Counted from the first letter of the stretch, positions 36,220 to 51,000 are shown. The stretch: 64,000 nt of DNA from Congeria kusceri (GCA_027627225.1 CM051034.1:7168058-7232057); one strand, 5' to 3'. Notes: a model not told the origin generated them from the sequence alone. A program made the numbers and translations.

Positions 36220-37955
36220 GGTACAAGTACTAACAATGCGTTACAAGTTTAACTCAACATTTAAAGTTTAATCTAGTAGAAGCAAACACATACAATAATA
36301 CATTAGAGAGAAAAAAAACTTGTCCATAAAATAAACTGTAGGTAAACAGTTTAAAATTCAATTTATTGTTTAACATTTTTAACACTACGAAACCAGCCAA
36401 AGTTCCTTGTGTTTTATGTAGAATATCGTGCAGGGCGACGAATGTTAACGAAGAATACTGGTAGTCGAATTTAATCTGCATCGTAACGATGTTCAAAATG
36501 TAAATAAAGCTAGTGTTTGTCAACAGATGTACTTGAAGGATCAGTGTGTTTGCAATAAACTGTATCCAGCAAACCAAATGTTCCTGGCATAATTTATATA
36601 CCGTCGTAAACATGCACTTAGGCAGACCGTGTCAATCGTTAAGTCTGAATTTGACCACGTTCACCTGCTGTGTAGCATTAATAACCCATGCACCATCAAA
36701 ATGCATTATACATTTGCACGTGCATTCATGATCACGGAACGGTTCTAAGTTTTAGGATTGTATTACATTAGTTCATTTATAAGATGCGTGGAGTTGAAAA
36801 CTAAGCACTCGCGTGAGACTGTACGAGTATTTTCTAACCGAAATACAAGCTAATTTTTCGAAAATGGGCTTTACCCCGTCTCCCGCCGAAAAAGCCTGCA
36901 CCCATGAAAGATTATCCCTTTAAAATGTTTCTGTATATTTATTTGCCGTTTAAATTCATACATTACTATTCTAAATGGTAAACACCAAAAAATCACCAGC
37001 CATGGCAGTTTATTTAGATTTTTAGGTTTCGACGTGAATCTGTTAGCCAGCCACAATGACGTAATGTTAGAAAGGGCATTTTAAGTTATGTCCACATGCC
37101 ATAAAACCACTTCCGGTGGATTCATCACTAACGAACAAATACAACTATGCGTGTAAAATTAATGCCAGTAGGTTTGACCTCTCATCGGAGTGGGATAGCT
37201 GCATCTCTTATTTGATTTGATTGTTATGCATGGTTTTAAAACTATGCTAATCACTTGACCTCTAACCTTTTGGCTTCGTCTTGAACAGGACTCTCTCTTT
37301 TGAGATTGGGCATGTTTGGACTAACTTTAAATGCGTAAATTTGTGTATTATCTTTGCACACGACGTTGCTTATGGAATATTTTTTGTATTATTATTACTA
37401 TTATTTATTTATTGATATTTATTTATTGTTGTTTTGTTGTTTTTCAAAACCCCTAGAAGGAATACAACCAAGGTTGCTATGAACTCATTTATTTTCAACT
37501 ACTGACAATGTTACAGGCGTAAGACGTGTTGAGGACCCTTTATAGATATCATCATTAAGTAAAACAATATTACAAAATTATCTGATAAATTCGGCTCCTT
37601 ATATTGTGAAAATATGCCACAAGCCATTTCCAAACCCTTTAATTTACGGCTCAGATAAAACACCGAACGTCTGACACAAACATAAAGACTGAGAGAATGT
37701 TCACTCATGCTTACCTTTTAAGGTAGTTAACTCTTGGGATAAATGACAAGGGAGACAACTCAACAAAAAAAATAAATAACAGACGTTCAACAGTTAACGT
37801 TCCTGTCATTTCTCTAAAACTTTATTGCACATAAAGTAAGATATGACCCAGAACAAAACAATCTCATAATGATAAGTAAAATCAATATAACATGCAGGTT
37901 ATTACACTATAGCAGTTATTTTGCCTTCATGTATAATATGGATTGACATTTGACT
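36220..37955. other. intergenic, no gene supported
   Basis: A 119-codon minus frame at 36613-36254 is fairly hydrophobic but not assignable. 36.85-37.0 kb resembles 31.58-31.68 kb (TTTGCCGTTTAAATT-like blocks), perhaps the start of a third segmental unit. Confidence 0.3.
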
Positions 37956-37964
37956 TAGTACGTA

Positions 37965-38095
37965 AGCCAAATCAAACTACATGTAAGTCTAGGCAAAATC
38001 AAATTAAGTCAAAGCCAAATCAAATTAAGTCAAAGTTAAATCAACTTAAGTCAAAGCCAAATCAATTTAAGTCAAAGTAAAATCGAATTAAGTCC
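37965..38095. repeat. 20-21-bp repeat, about 6 copies
   Basis: Unit AAGTCAAAGCCAAATCAAATT with small variations. Confidence 0.85.
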
Positions 38096-38207
38096 TATTA
38101 CATACATTATATGCTGGATTTAAGAACTTACACAGATCTGAATAAAGAACTTATTTAGTCTTTAGATATGGGCCTTTATACATAAAGCTCCTAAGTAAAA
38201 TTTATGT

Positions 38208-38449
38208 ATATTTGTGGCGCGTCGTGATAAAACCGGTCTTAATGCATGTGCATAAAGTGTCGTCCCGGATCCAGGACGATACTTTCCGCCTAAAGTGGAT
38301 TTATGGTTAGAAGAGACTTCCTTGAAACAGAAAATACCACAAAAGCGGAAAGTGCCGTCCCGGATTAGCCTGTGCGGAGTGCACAGGCTAATGCGGGACG
38401 ACACTTTACGCACATGCATTAAGTCCGGTTTTCTCACGACGCCCCTCAT
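38208..38449. mobile_element. palindromic repeat element (copy 3), downstream of IDUA
   Basis: Near-palindromic. Ends TGTGGCGCGTCGTGATAAAA and its counterpart CTCACGACGCCCCTCA. Interior holds ATTAGCCTGTGCGGAGTGCA hairpins. Copies at 394-597 and 18521-18755. MITE-like, common in heterodont bivalves to my knowledge. Confidence 0.8.
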
Positions 38450-38877
38450 TTGTTTAAACAATAAAATTCCTTAAGACTCTGGCTGTAAACTTTAAAGTTT
38501 GTTGGGTAATTATTCTAGATTCAACACATAGTTCTTATATACAGAACAGAACAGAATAATTTATTTAATTATTTATCACTTCTATACATTCATGGTAAAA
38601 ATACACATAAAATAATAACACTATTATGTGTAAAACCACTCTAAAAGAGTTATGAGAGACTATTTAGGATCATATACAATCAAATTTAAAACACATGATT
38701 TACATGTACTATATATAAAATATTGATTTTTACAAAGAAATTGCATTTGAAAGTTTTACTTAACAATAACTTAAGAAGAATTTCATTTGAAGATTTATGG
38801 CTATGGCACCAGACCCAAAACATTATTTATGTTGGTTACACGTGAACTATTTAACATAATTATGAACATATAATCAA

Positions 38878-38883
38878 TTTATT
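38878..38883 (-). terminator. candidate IDUA poly(A) signal
   Basis: AATAAA on the minus strand 55 nt after the stop codon. A second AATAAA lies at 38560-38565. Cleavage site unknown; either or both may be used. Confidence 0.4.
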
Positions 38884-38938
38884 ATCACAGTGTTATGACT
38901 AAATCACAGATATAGAGTTTAAAGTTGTCATGGTAACC

Positions 38939-39057
38939 TCAGTTCCTCTTGTCTGACGAGGGATACTGGTATGGGAGCGAGTATTCACTATACTGTCCAA
39001 AATAGTCAAGTGCCCGCACTTTGTAGAAGCCCATAACTTGGCTGTCTGGGGAAACAC
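38939..39057 (-). CDS. IDUA: IDUA coding exon 15 (C-terminus)
   Basis: Residues 609-647 and the TGA stop. Contains [18 protein letters not shown], the conserved YRVRALDYW-like strand. The tail PSSDKRN is charged and shorter than in human. Acceptor TTCACAG. Confidence 0.94.
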
Positions 39058-42000
39058 CTGTGAAAAGAACCTACTGTTTTTAACTTACATGTACCACTGT
39101 TGGTCGTGTTATAAAGAACTAGACATGTATCCAAAGGACATGGGTGCCCCCACATTCCGCTGGTTGTCACAAAACCCTATGCAATTACTGGTGCTGATAG
39201 ATATTCTCCAAAAGATTATGGACTCTACTTTCTATGTCAATTTTTGCTTAAAAACGGGCCATAACTCTGCTGATCTATGACAAATCTGCACCAATACCCT
39301 GGTGCACAAGTTCACATGCTGATGAATATGTTTACAAAGTTCCATCACTGTAGCATTTATACTTTTCGAGTGACGCAAGTCAAAAAATGTCATTTTTTGC
39401 TAAATGAAGGGCCATAACTCTGATTGTCAGAAAAATTGCACCAAAATACCAAGGTTTACAAGTTCACATGCTGAAGAATATGTTTATTAAGTTTCATCAC
39501 TCTAGCAGTATTACTTTTTTAGTTACACAAGACACAAAAACCGGACAGACAGACAAGGGCAAATCTATATGACCACCCGCCACCCCACCCCACCCGAAAG
39601 TGGGGGCATAGAAAAAAACATAATTTCAACACTCAATCATCAGCTTATGCCTCAAAGAATTTGCTGTATGCTGAATGTACAAAATGATGGAAGTATTTAT
39701 ATATATTTTTGTTTACTTGCATTAAATTTTGCATCAAAGACATGCATCATATCTCAACTTGAGAAATTTCACAAACAAAGATTGCTACATTTAATGAACA
39801 CAAAGGATAGGAGTATGCAAAACATACCTTGGATTGTAATTTGACATACCTGCTTGGGGTGCAGGGGTGTACACAAAGGATGTGGAGAATGCAAGACCAT
39901 AGCCTGGATCGATAGTGGTGTAGTTTGTATCATCTACCGAGTACGTGACTTCATAGTTCAAAATACACCTAACAAATTACAAAACACATGGCATGAACAA
40001 ATGATGGAAATGTTGAGTTTTTTAACCAAAATTACAGTTTGTTTATTATCATGTTATTCCAAATTCAATTTTGTATATTGTAATGCTGTTGTTCAGCTGC
40101 TGCTCCCGCTGATGATAATCAAATTGAAATGAAGATTTTTAAAGTTCCATGTTGTCACCATAGCATCTGATATATTCAGCAACAACAGAAGCATCAGTTA
40201 TTCTCCTTCGCCTAACACATTTGCAGCTTTTCAGTCTCCAAAATGTGGCTTTCAAGTCAGCCTTTCTGGAAGATTTACTCTTACTATTGCTATGCTTACC
40301 TTAGTTTCAACAGATATCATAATCATCAACATAATCATTATTTTAGCATCATAACTATAATTTGTATCTTGAATCATCATCATAATCATTATCATCACCA
40401 CAACCACCATCACCACCACCATCATCATAATAATAATTATCACCACCATCACCACCACCATCATTATAAGAATAATTATCACCACCATCACCACCACCAT
40501 CATCATAATAATAATTATCACCACCACCATCATCATAATAATAATAATTATCACCACCATCACCACCACCACCATCATCATAATAATAATTATCACCACC
40601 ATCACCACCACCATCATCATAATAATAATTATCATCACCACAACCACCACCACCACCACCATCATATTAATAAATATCATCACCACCACCACCACCATCA
40701 TCACCACCACCATCATAATCATTATCATCACCACAACCACCATCACCACCACCATCATCATAATAATAATAATTATCACCACCATCACCACCACCATCAT
40801 CATAATAATAATTATCACCACCATCACCACCACCATCATCATAATAATAATTATCATCACCACAACCACCACCATCACCACCACCATCATCATAATAATT
40901 ATCATCACCACCACCACCACCATCATCATCGTGGTCAGCACCACCGTGGTCAGCACCACCACCATCACCACTACCATCATCATCACCACCACCACCACCA
41001 TCATCATCACTACCACCACCAGCATAATCACCACCATCATCATCATTACCACCACCACAACCACCACCACCATCATCATCATCACCACCACAACCACCAT
41101 CATCATCACCACCGTGGTGGGCACCATCATCATCATCACCACCACCACCACCATCACCACCATCATCATAATCATCATTAGCCAATTTTAAGCCACAGAC
41201 AGTCCTGTGTTGACCTACCTGGAATTCAGGCACTTGTCAGACCAGGTCAGCAGTATCTGCCCACTGGTTATATTGTGAATGTTCAAATTGTTCGGCTGAA
41301 AAATAATAGTTTTATCTGTTCATGGCTTTCAATGTGACTTTACTGAATACAAGAGGAACACGAACGCTTGTATCACCCCACTGGCTTATTATGTAAGGAA
41401 TTTCAGAAGCAAAAGGGCATTGATATGCTATATAAAGAAAAAAGGCCCTGCCATCTAGTGGCCATGTTTTTTGTAACAAATTAAATGTATTTTGTTAGAG
41501 AACTCTCTAAGGAACATTTTTGTGAAATTAATTCGAACTCCAGCATGTGGTTTCTCACCAGAAGATTTTCAAAGTTTTACATACAGCCAATATTAGAAAA
41601 AATGGCCCCATTTTTTTTACGAATCGGAACCATTTGAGCAACTTTGGTAAAGAACCACCCAAGGAACATATCTGTGAAATAATTTAAAAATCAACCCAGG
41701 GGTTTAGGAAGAGATGTTATTTGAAGATTTGTATATTTATAGCTCTGGCGGCCATCATGTGTAGCAGACCGGAACCATTTGAGCAACTTTGGAAGAGGAC
41801 CACCTAAGGAACATTTCTATGACGATTCATCAAAGTCGGCCAAACGGTTTCAGAGAAGATGTCATTTAAAGAAAAAGTGCATGGATACACTCACGACAGA
41901 TGAACTGCCATAGCATAAACTCGCTGGCCTTCAGCCAGTGGAGCTAACAAAATTATATTCAAACATAATACTATTGTATTATCATTTGGAATGGTGCGCT

Positions 42001-45000
42001 TCTTTTTCCACATGAAAAGGGATAGCCAGGCTACATTAAAAGTATTTTTGCTATACTTTTTTAAATTAACATTTTTCCTTCAATGCAGGAATAACCCTTT
42101 CCCAACCTGCATAACTTGTAAAATGCATTAAATGGATGTTAATTCAAACTGAGATATGTATAACTTAGTGCTGTTATTTCAAATCGTAACATGCTTAACA
42201 TTGGGCTGTTAATTAAAAGCATAAATCTGAAATATAAGCTTATGAAGTGTAAAGCCAACAAAAAAACAACCATTTTCACCATGGCTTTACCTTTACAAAT
42301 TTTTAGACTACTATTAAATTTGAGAACTTTTATGTCTGAAGCATATTAATCTTCACAATATCTACAAGACAATAATCAACAAGCAAATTTGATTAATTGA
42401 TACCGAATAAAGCAAATCAAAATAGGAGCTGCAGGGAGGACAGCACTGTCCATATCTTGAATGGTTTTAGAAATTTATCGAAGTAACAAAAACTTTGTTA
42501 AGATAAACAAGGGTAAACAAGAGCAATAACCCTGTAATAATGTTAGCTAGAGTAGTGGAACTTGTCATAAATCTGCACAGTGTCACCATAAACAAGTGTC
42601 ACCATAAACAAGTGTCACCATAAACAAGTATTTAAGTTACAGTTCAAAATCTTTAAGGATATTCACTATCCTGGATTTTATTAAAAAATTTCCACAAAAT
42701 TCTAAGTTTTGTATATGAAAAAAGTGTATTTTCATTGAATAAAGGGCAATAACTCTGGAGAAAAGTAACTGATCCAAGTGAAACTTGACGTGCATCACCG
42801 CACTATGTTGGTACATGTACATATTTATTTCAAGTTTCATGGAATTCTACCCGCCAGTTACTGAGAAATGGCGGTGGACGGAGACATTTTGCATTTTTCA
42901 TTGAAAAAAGGGCAATAACTCTGTACAAAATGGACTGATCCAAGTGAAACTTGACGTGCATCACCCCTCTATGTTTGGACATATTTATTTTAAATTTAAT
43001 GGAATTCTACCCACCAGTTACTGAGAAATGGCGGTGGACGGAAAGACATTCTGCATTTTTCATTGAAAAAAGGGCAATAACTGTGGAGAAAATTGACTGA
43101 TCAAAGTGAAACTTGGTGTGCATCACTGCACTTTGTCGGTACATATTTATTTTAAGTTTTATGGAATTCTACCTGCCAGTCCCCAAGAAATGATTTCATT
43201 GGCGAGTAATAATAAATATGGTTACCTGGTCAGGGGGCACATCGGGTTTGGAGCAGACGTGTACAACTATGACTGCGGGCTCCTGGATGTAGAACTTCCC
43301 AATGTACTGGCTGCCCGGCTTTACCGGTTGGTTGAAAATTGGTGGGGTGTTCTGCAAGTTCAGAAATAAAAAGACAGTGTTAGAAATCTGTGTTTAAGGT
43401 TCTTACGGCAGTACCTTTGTCTGAGCATGTATGGTATGATTATGATGATCCTAATTAATTATAACTTTTAGTAGTAAAATTATCTTGAACACCACCTGTT
43501 GCTGCTGCTGTTGATAATAATAATAATGATAATAATAAGTATTATTATAAATTATTATAATTATCAAAAATAAATTAATAATAATAATAGTAATAATAAT
43601 AATTATTATTATTTCTATTGTTATTATTATCACTATTATTGTCTCCAAAGACAGTCATTTAATAATTAAAATATTTCATATTTCTAACTACTTTTCTTTT
43701 TACTTAAGCACATTCCAGTTAGGGAGATGTCAAGGTCTAAATATCACCAACAAGCCTACTGATATAGTCCTCATCTGGTGCTGCTGTTCTAGGGTGGGGT
43801 AGGCGGGTCGACCTGCTTGGTCCCACAGCATGAAGGAGTTACCAAGAGTGTTGTCAAGCCACCAGCCCGTCATCTGTAACTCTGAGAGGAAAACTATCAA
43901 AGGTTAAAAGGCTGCCATTTTCTGAAGAAGCAGAAACTCTAAGAAAGCTGTTTATTTACTTAGTTAGGGAGCACAGTACTGTAAAATCATTTTATTTCAC
44001 AGTGTCAACATTTTGTGCATTCTTGAAAAACAGTAAGTTAACGTGGTCTTAAATTCACGCATTTTTCATTTTCATGTTTATATTTTTAATTATTTTCTAG
44101 TTATCATGCGAAAGGAAAATTAACATGGGGTCTTCAATTCACACACTGTTTACACCGCAAAATAGGACAAAATTTGACAACCTCGAAATAAAATCATTGT
44201 ACAGTATCCAGGTAGACAAAGTCCCTATTGGGTTTATAACCATGCCTATCCAGTTCAAGCTGGGCCCGGCTAGCTCAGTTGGTAGAGCGCTGGACTGTTA
44301 ATCCGGGGATCGTGAGTTCGAATCCCAGCTTGGCCACATAACTTGTGTGGTGATCGGTCATGAAATTATTTCTACGGCCATTCTCCCCTACCTCTGATTC
44401 AAGTAGGCCAGTTCTCAGTTACTGGCATAGGTATGTATACCCTTGCCAAGGAAAAGTGTGAGTAGGTTAACTGGCTGCCGTGATATGACTGAAATACTGT
44501 TAAAAATGGCGAAAAATGCAAACAAACAAACTCTGACAAACATCGTTTACAGAACACAAATGTTTTCTCAAGACATCTCCATCAAACAATAAAGCCCCTG
44601 CTTCTGTTCACATAACAGGTTGAGCCTGGTTTTCAGGTTCAAGATGAACTTGAGCCAGATATTTCAGGATCAGGCTCAAAAATGGCGATCAGAAAAAATC
44701 TGGATCAGATGAGCTAGAAGATCAAGATCAGATAAGACAGAATTACAAACCTTGTGAGGCCCAGCCAGGGGGTTCAATATCTATGGTGAGGTAGACATAA
44801 GCCTTATCCATCTGGGGACCAGTGTCATTGCTCATGTAGATAAGTGCTGTAGTCTGCCAGCTGCATTTAGAAACATAGTAATCAATTAAGAGCTGGGTAA
44901 AATCAAGTCTTAAAGATCATGTTTTGACCAGGGTCCAGTTTCTCGAAAGTTCTTGAGAATAATGGGCTTAAGTCTCTTATTTCATCAGTCAAAATTATTG

Positions 45001-48000
45001 TTTTAAAATTGACTTTACAACACAAAATATTATTTATCATGATGATCTGACATAGAAATTTTTATTCAAAATGTAATGTGACGTGTCAATAGTATTTATG
45101 CACACTTTATTGAAATATGAAAATAGTGAGCTTAGGCTAATCTTGTTAAAACATAAAGTTTTTTGAGAAATTGGGGCCAGAATATTTGAATCATTAAGTT
45201 AATGTCAATAAAAGGGATGGGATTTACAACATAAATCGGTATTCATATCCGGTATCCAAATACTACTAAGTATTTGGATATATTTCTGTTTCACTCTTAA
45301 TCTTATGCGCAAATATCAAAGCCAACTTGATTGTAAATACCATTGTATTACAAGCTTAGTCACTGTAGGAGAGAGGCTGTGTAGCAATCCAGTACGCTCA
45401 GTCTGGAGAGAACTCTCATTGTTCCAAGGGGTTCAGAGCCTGGTTGCGAAATATTCCCACCCTGTGGCATTAATACCATGTTAACCTCCATTTTAAAATC
45501 AGGAAACTTAATTTTACAGATCAATGGTAAAGTGCAAAACAACCTGTCTGGAAAGCACTCACTTTGTTTCAAGGGGTTCAGAGCTCCAGTCCTAGACTAG
45601 CTGCACAATTGTCTAACCTTGTGAAATAATACAATTTTAACCTCCATTTTACAATCAGGAGACTATAATTTTACAGATCAATGGTGAAGGAAGCCAGTAC
45701 CTGTCTGTGGGGAGGGCTCCCTTTGTTTCAAGAGGTTCAGAGCTGAGTCCTGGACTGGCTGCAAAACACTCCCACCATGTGACATGCCATTTTAACCTCC
45801 ATTTTAAAAGTAGGAGATTTTACAGATCACTGGTGACGTAAACCATTACCTGTCTGCAGTGTGGTTCGTCACAGGGGTATGGGTGCTGGCAAGTACGCCC
45901 AGTGGAGTGTTTAAGTCATCAACCTCTGTGTCTGTAATGCAAAACATGACATAAATCCAAAGGCTCACAATGCATTTATGATATGTGCAAGTAATTTTCA
46001 GAACTGGAAACCAATATTAACTGCATTTTACTGTATACAAATGCAAAATGCTCATTTCAGCAGCTCAGAACACGGCTTGTCACAGGATGCAACATATGCC
46101 CCCAAAGCATATGCTTGTCAGAGAAAGGCAATGTCAGAAAAACAGTACAATTTATGCCCTGGTCAAAGATCTTGACCTCTTAGTGGGACCTTGAACTCTA
46201 AACTAAAGGCCTGACATCTTATAATAGTGATCATTTCTATTCCTAAGTTAGTAGCAAATCCCTCCATGCCAAAAACATAATGCTCCAGACTGAAATTACA
46301 TTAAAATCCTTTGAAAGGAGTTTAGAATTTATAGAGTGGAACACACAAATCCTTGACCTTTGACCTTGCATTGTGACCTTGACCTTTGACAGACGAGCAT
46401 GGATGTTGTACGCAACATATCGTCTGATCATCGGAAATAATAATCTGAAGTAATATTAAAATCCTTCTAGGCATTTAGAAGTTACGGAGCAGAAATGATG
46501 AAAATCCTTGACCTTGGACCTTGAATTGTGACCTTGACCTTTGACAGACGAGCATGGTAGTTGTACACAACACATCGTTTGGTCATGGGGAGTAACACTT
46601 TAATGTTATATTAAATTCCTTCCAGGCATTAAAAAGTTACAGAGCGGAAACAAAATCCTGACAGATGGACACACACACACAGACCCAAACACACACCCAC
46701 CCATTGACGTACTGATGGACGGTGCAACTACTATGTGCCCTCCTTCGGGGGCATCAACAAGTATATTTCCAATTATGTTTAAAGCCATGAAAGAAAAACT
46801 TCTAATTATTGATGAAAATTTGGATGACTGGCAGCTTACAAAATTTAACAAATAGTGGCTCTGCTACTTTCACCAATCATTATCATCCCCACCATCATAA
46901 TCATCATCATCAACTGAGGCAATAAAGTCATCACCATCATCATCATCATTATTTATCAACATCATCACTATCATTATCATCATCATCAGCCACAGCAGCA
47001 GTACCAGCTTGCCAATCATCAAATATAAAGGTATTGACCAGTCCATGGATGGAATTTACTAGCAGACTTACCAGATACCCTGTAATCAAAATCTTTTAAA
47101 CTTATTTTATAATTTATCATTTCTGCTATAGAGGATACCACTTACACTTTATGGACGATTGTACCTCGGTCTCCCCCAACATTGACAGCAGTGCCATCAC
47201 GTTGTAGACTGGTTTCTGGAAGAAGTGTGTATGCGGGGGACTGGTATTGTTCATCTGGAACCGCGCCAGTAGGGTCCTCTGCGTGTACTGGTGCGGGAAC
47301 CAGCTGAGGAAAGCATTATCGTTGCTTAGCAACTCGTAGTTGTGAATTTTCGGCTTTGTGTTCGAAATGAAGGCTTTTTGGTGCTGGACTATCACCTGTT
47401 GGGACAAAAAATAATAATTGGGATAAGTTTGGTTCAGTTGGAAATGTTTGAAATGCATGTTCCTAATTATAGCTTTAATAACAGCTTTACTATCAGCCAA
47501 TAAACAATGGTTTGGAGTTCTGATGCGTAGGAATTAAACCACGAGGGCGTTAGTCTGAGTTGTTTTATAGTCATGCATCAGAACGACAAAGAGTTGTTTA
47601 CTGACTGATAAACAATGCCAATGTGAAAATTATTTCGATTCTAAAATGATTAGACATATGTTTTTGCAAGTGTAATTGGAACTACTTTTTACTATGCTCC
47701 GCTCAGAAACGGGACTACTGTATGCGTTGTTTATTGGGTAGTTTAACAACGATAATTTTGTTCTTTGTCTATAGAAAAATGAGAGAGTATCATGTTAGAA
47801 TTCAGCATATCGATACCAATCTTCAGCCTGGTCAAAATTTTAAGTAGACTCTCGAGGCAGCGGAGGAATATTGGTACGGCGAGTACATGATAAGATGGCC
47901 CAACGTCCAAATATTGGGGTGGTGAAAACTACTCCTGCCGCCCAATTGACTACGCCTATGACGAAGTATGTTGTGTGTGCAATGCAAGACGGCAAACAGA

Positions 48001-51000
48001 ATGAAAAATATATTTTGAAAATTACAGTTTCTGGGGTTTTTATTTTAAGTTTAATATTTCTTCCTTGCATAAGGAAGACTGTACTGGTGATCACTTTTTA
48101 ACAATATACAGGTATTTATTAATTTCATCTAATCCCCGACCCTTTACCCATAAATTCAGCAATTAAATTTGATTTGATTCTACAAGGCTGTACTTGGTGC
48201 CAGTAATCTTAATAAAATGGCAAGTATATCATAATACATGTATTAAGGTAGAAAGATCCTAATGACTTCGGAAATACTCGGGGAATATCGGTTAACTTCG
48301 ACCCATTCGCCACTAACCGTAAATCTAATCGATCTGATCCGAAACAGAAATTATTTTCGCGAAATAAACATTACTTTTCGAATGTTGAGTCATTTTCAAT
48401 TAAATGTGTGAAATAAATGCTTATTTGTGTTCAAAGATGAAAGTAAAAATGTAGTTTGAAGAAAAACAAGGTACTCTGGAATGCGAAATACCTCCAAATG
48501 ACGTCATTGTTGGGAATTTCTGTTTACATTTAATCATGACATTTTCGCGATATGTCTGGTGTATTTCATTACACTAAAGTTAAAATAGTTATAAATAAAC
48601 GTCCAAGGCGTATTAGTATTATTGAACATAATTATTCATATATAAAAACATATCTGCGTGAAGGAGATATGTGCTCCTTGCTGTAAAATGACATTCATTC
48701 ACACGAAAAACTTGGAAAAATAGTCAGTGGAGATGGGTGGAGAGCGGGACGTCGTGTGATCGAGTTTGTCGTTCTGCTGGATAATTTGAAATACAGTTCA
48801 TTGTGTAAACTTGGACCTGTTCCACTGAGGAATTTTGACGAGACCTACCGCTGTAAAAAAACACATAAAAATTATGTATCGGCGAAATGATGAGAATGGT
48901 CTAAGAGACACCTTTTTATAAAAAAACAGTGACATTTTACCAATAGTCACAAGCTCCAAGAAGAGTCTTGATGAAGTTATCACAAAGATTTGCCAGTTTT
49001 TTTAAGCTTTTGTTAACCCAATGTAATGAAAATGTAAATTAAATTTTTTTAAACACACTTATAAAAAATGTTTATTATTTTTCTGAATTTGGTAACCAAG
49101 GACATGTGAACCTCAGCTAGTTACATTTGTATTTTTAATGTTTACACAAAACACTATTCCTTTAACATTAATGCAAAAATAATTCATTTAATATCGATAC
49201 TGCTATTAGATTATAATTAGAAGAGAAAAAAATATTTTAACATAGAAGGAAAATATGTGCTTTTTTACTTGTTTTCTTTTTCATAATTTTCATTTTTTTT
49301 TATAACAGGGTTGCTTCACTGCAAATGTTATACCTTGAGATTTTTGTGGTGAACCTATGTCAATTTATACCTTTATCCTCTCAGATAAGGTTATATTATA
49401 TTTTGGTATTACTGATTTTGACATACTATGAAATAAAAGTTTAAAAAAATACAAAAATTGGTGTTAGGCGTATTTTTACTGTAATGAAATCTGTTGTTTT
49501 TTACCATATGCTTAGCCAAATATAATATCATAAGTATTGTTGGTCAACTTTAGTACTTATGTTTCTTATACTTTTTCATAAGATACATTATCAACGTATA
49601 AATTAAAGCTATTCAGGAATAAATAAAATACATTTTGACAATATGTCAGTCATTTTTGTAAGTGTACCCCATCAAAATTTAAGGCTGAAGTAGAAAAATG
49701 AGGGGTTATAACAAAAATCGCATTTTTGTCAAAACGTGTGGTTAGATTTTGTTTATATTTCACAGTTAAGTCTCATAATAGATTTAATAATCAAAGATAA
49801 TAAGAAAGTCAAGGTCTGAAAAAAGTCCCATTAGGGGCTTTCTACCTTAACACTAGATCAACGCCTCCAAAATGCAACCACATACAAGTCATGAAAAAAA
49901 ATGTATCACAGAGAATGTTACCTTAGCAACAATTGCAGCGTATGTAGAATCAGCCCGCCATAGTTCGTCTTTTGACCACCCAACCAATGGATCAGCCTCA
50001 CTGATAAAAATAGGACATTATTGTCATGAAGGGATATAAATGGATAATTACATTGGATGTCGAATAGAATAATTTCATTGCGATGTACCTAATGACAATA
50101 TTTATGCATGAGATTCGAGGTACAATATTTTTGACAATAAATGTGAATATTGATGTATCTTAATAAAATAGCATTGATTCCTACTGTATAAAGGCAATAA
50201 AATACATTTAAACAGGGTTGCAACAGTATGGCAAAAGCCGTATTGCAATACAATGCCATAAGGAAAAGTCATATTGCAATATATTGCAAGACATTAATAG
50301 TAATAGAGCATGCATAACACTTGGACAAAAAAGGCACTATATTATGTAACATAAAACAAGTTTAAATTTAACAGAAAATCAAATGCTTACTTTATGCTTG
50401 TTAATGTAAGTTCCAATGGGAAAATGGTATTGCTAGGTTATAAGTAGATGCACTTCTGAAGTATTTGGCATTGAGACAGTCACATTGCAGTTATGCGATT
50501 TATATTTGTCCTGTGGCAATATATGGCCATGACAGAATAAGCCCTACATTCAAATGTTATTACTATAAGCTTGTTTTAAAATTAAGGACTGGGTTTATAT
50601 AAGGAATCTTAAATAACAACCCATACTCGTTAAAGAAGGGTTTGTCGGCCAATGTCGGGTATCTACGTGAGATGGAATCCATAAGCTCTACCTCATCTTC
50701 CAGAATCTTCCAGGAAGAGCCATCACCCTGGCAAAGAGAAAACAAATACCAGGGATTTTTTAGGGCCATTTTGGGGCCAATCTTCGGCATCATTCCCTCC
50801 TAAAAAAGTACATATTGTTCCCCTATTTTAACCTAAAAATTCCCCTCATAATATATTCTTTTTCAATAAAATTTTGACCAAAATTGGACAAAAACTGGCC
50901 AAGATAGAGGAATTTTCATGAACATAATTATTTTTTTTTAAGAAACCCAGCTGGATGCATTTAAATACAAGAAGAGTATGACATAACAATGTATGTATGT

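Noticed and set aside
36254..36613. 119-codon minus frame, hydrophobic, with a KTQGTLAGFVVLKML stretch that recalls GPCR transmembrane 7
   Set aside because: No splice partner exons, AT-rich composition and only a weak resemblance; not enough to call.
40243..41181. 312-codon plus-strand frame rich in His and Asn (with long minus-strand partners)
   Set aside because: It is a triplet microsatellite inside an IDUA intron; all frames on both strands are open for the same reason.
44262..44336. Possible tRNA-Asn gene
   Set aside because: Acceptor and T stems mispair and a SINE body and tail follow, so it is a SINE head.
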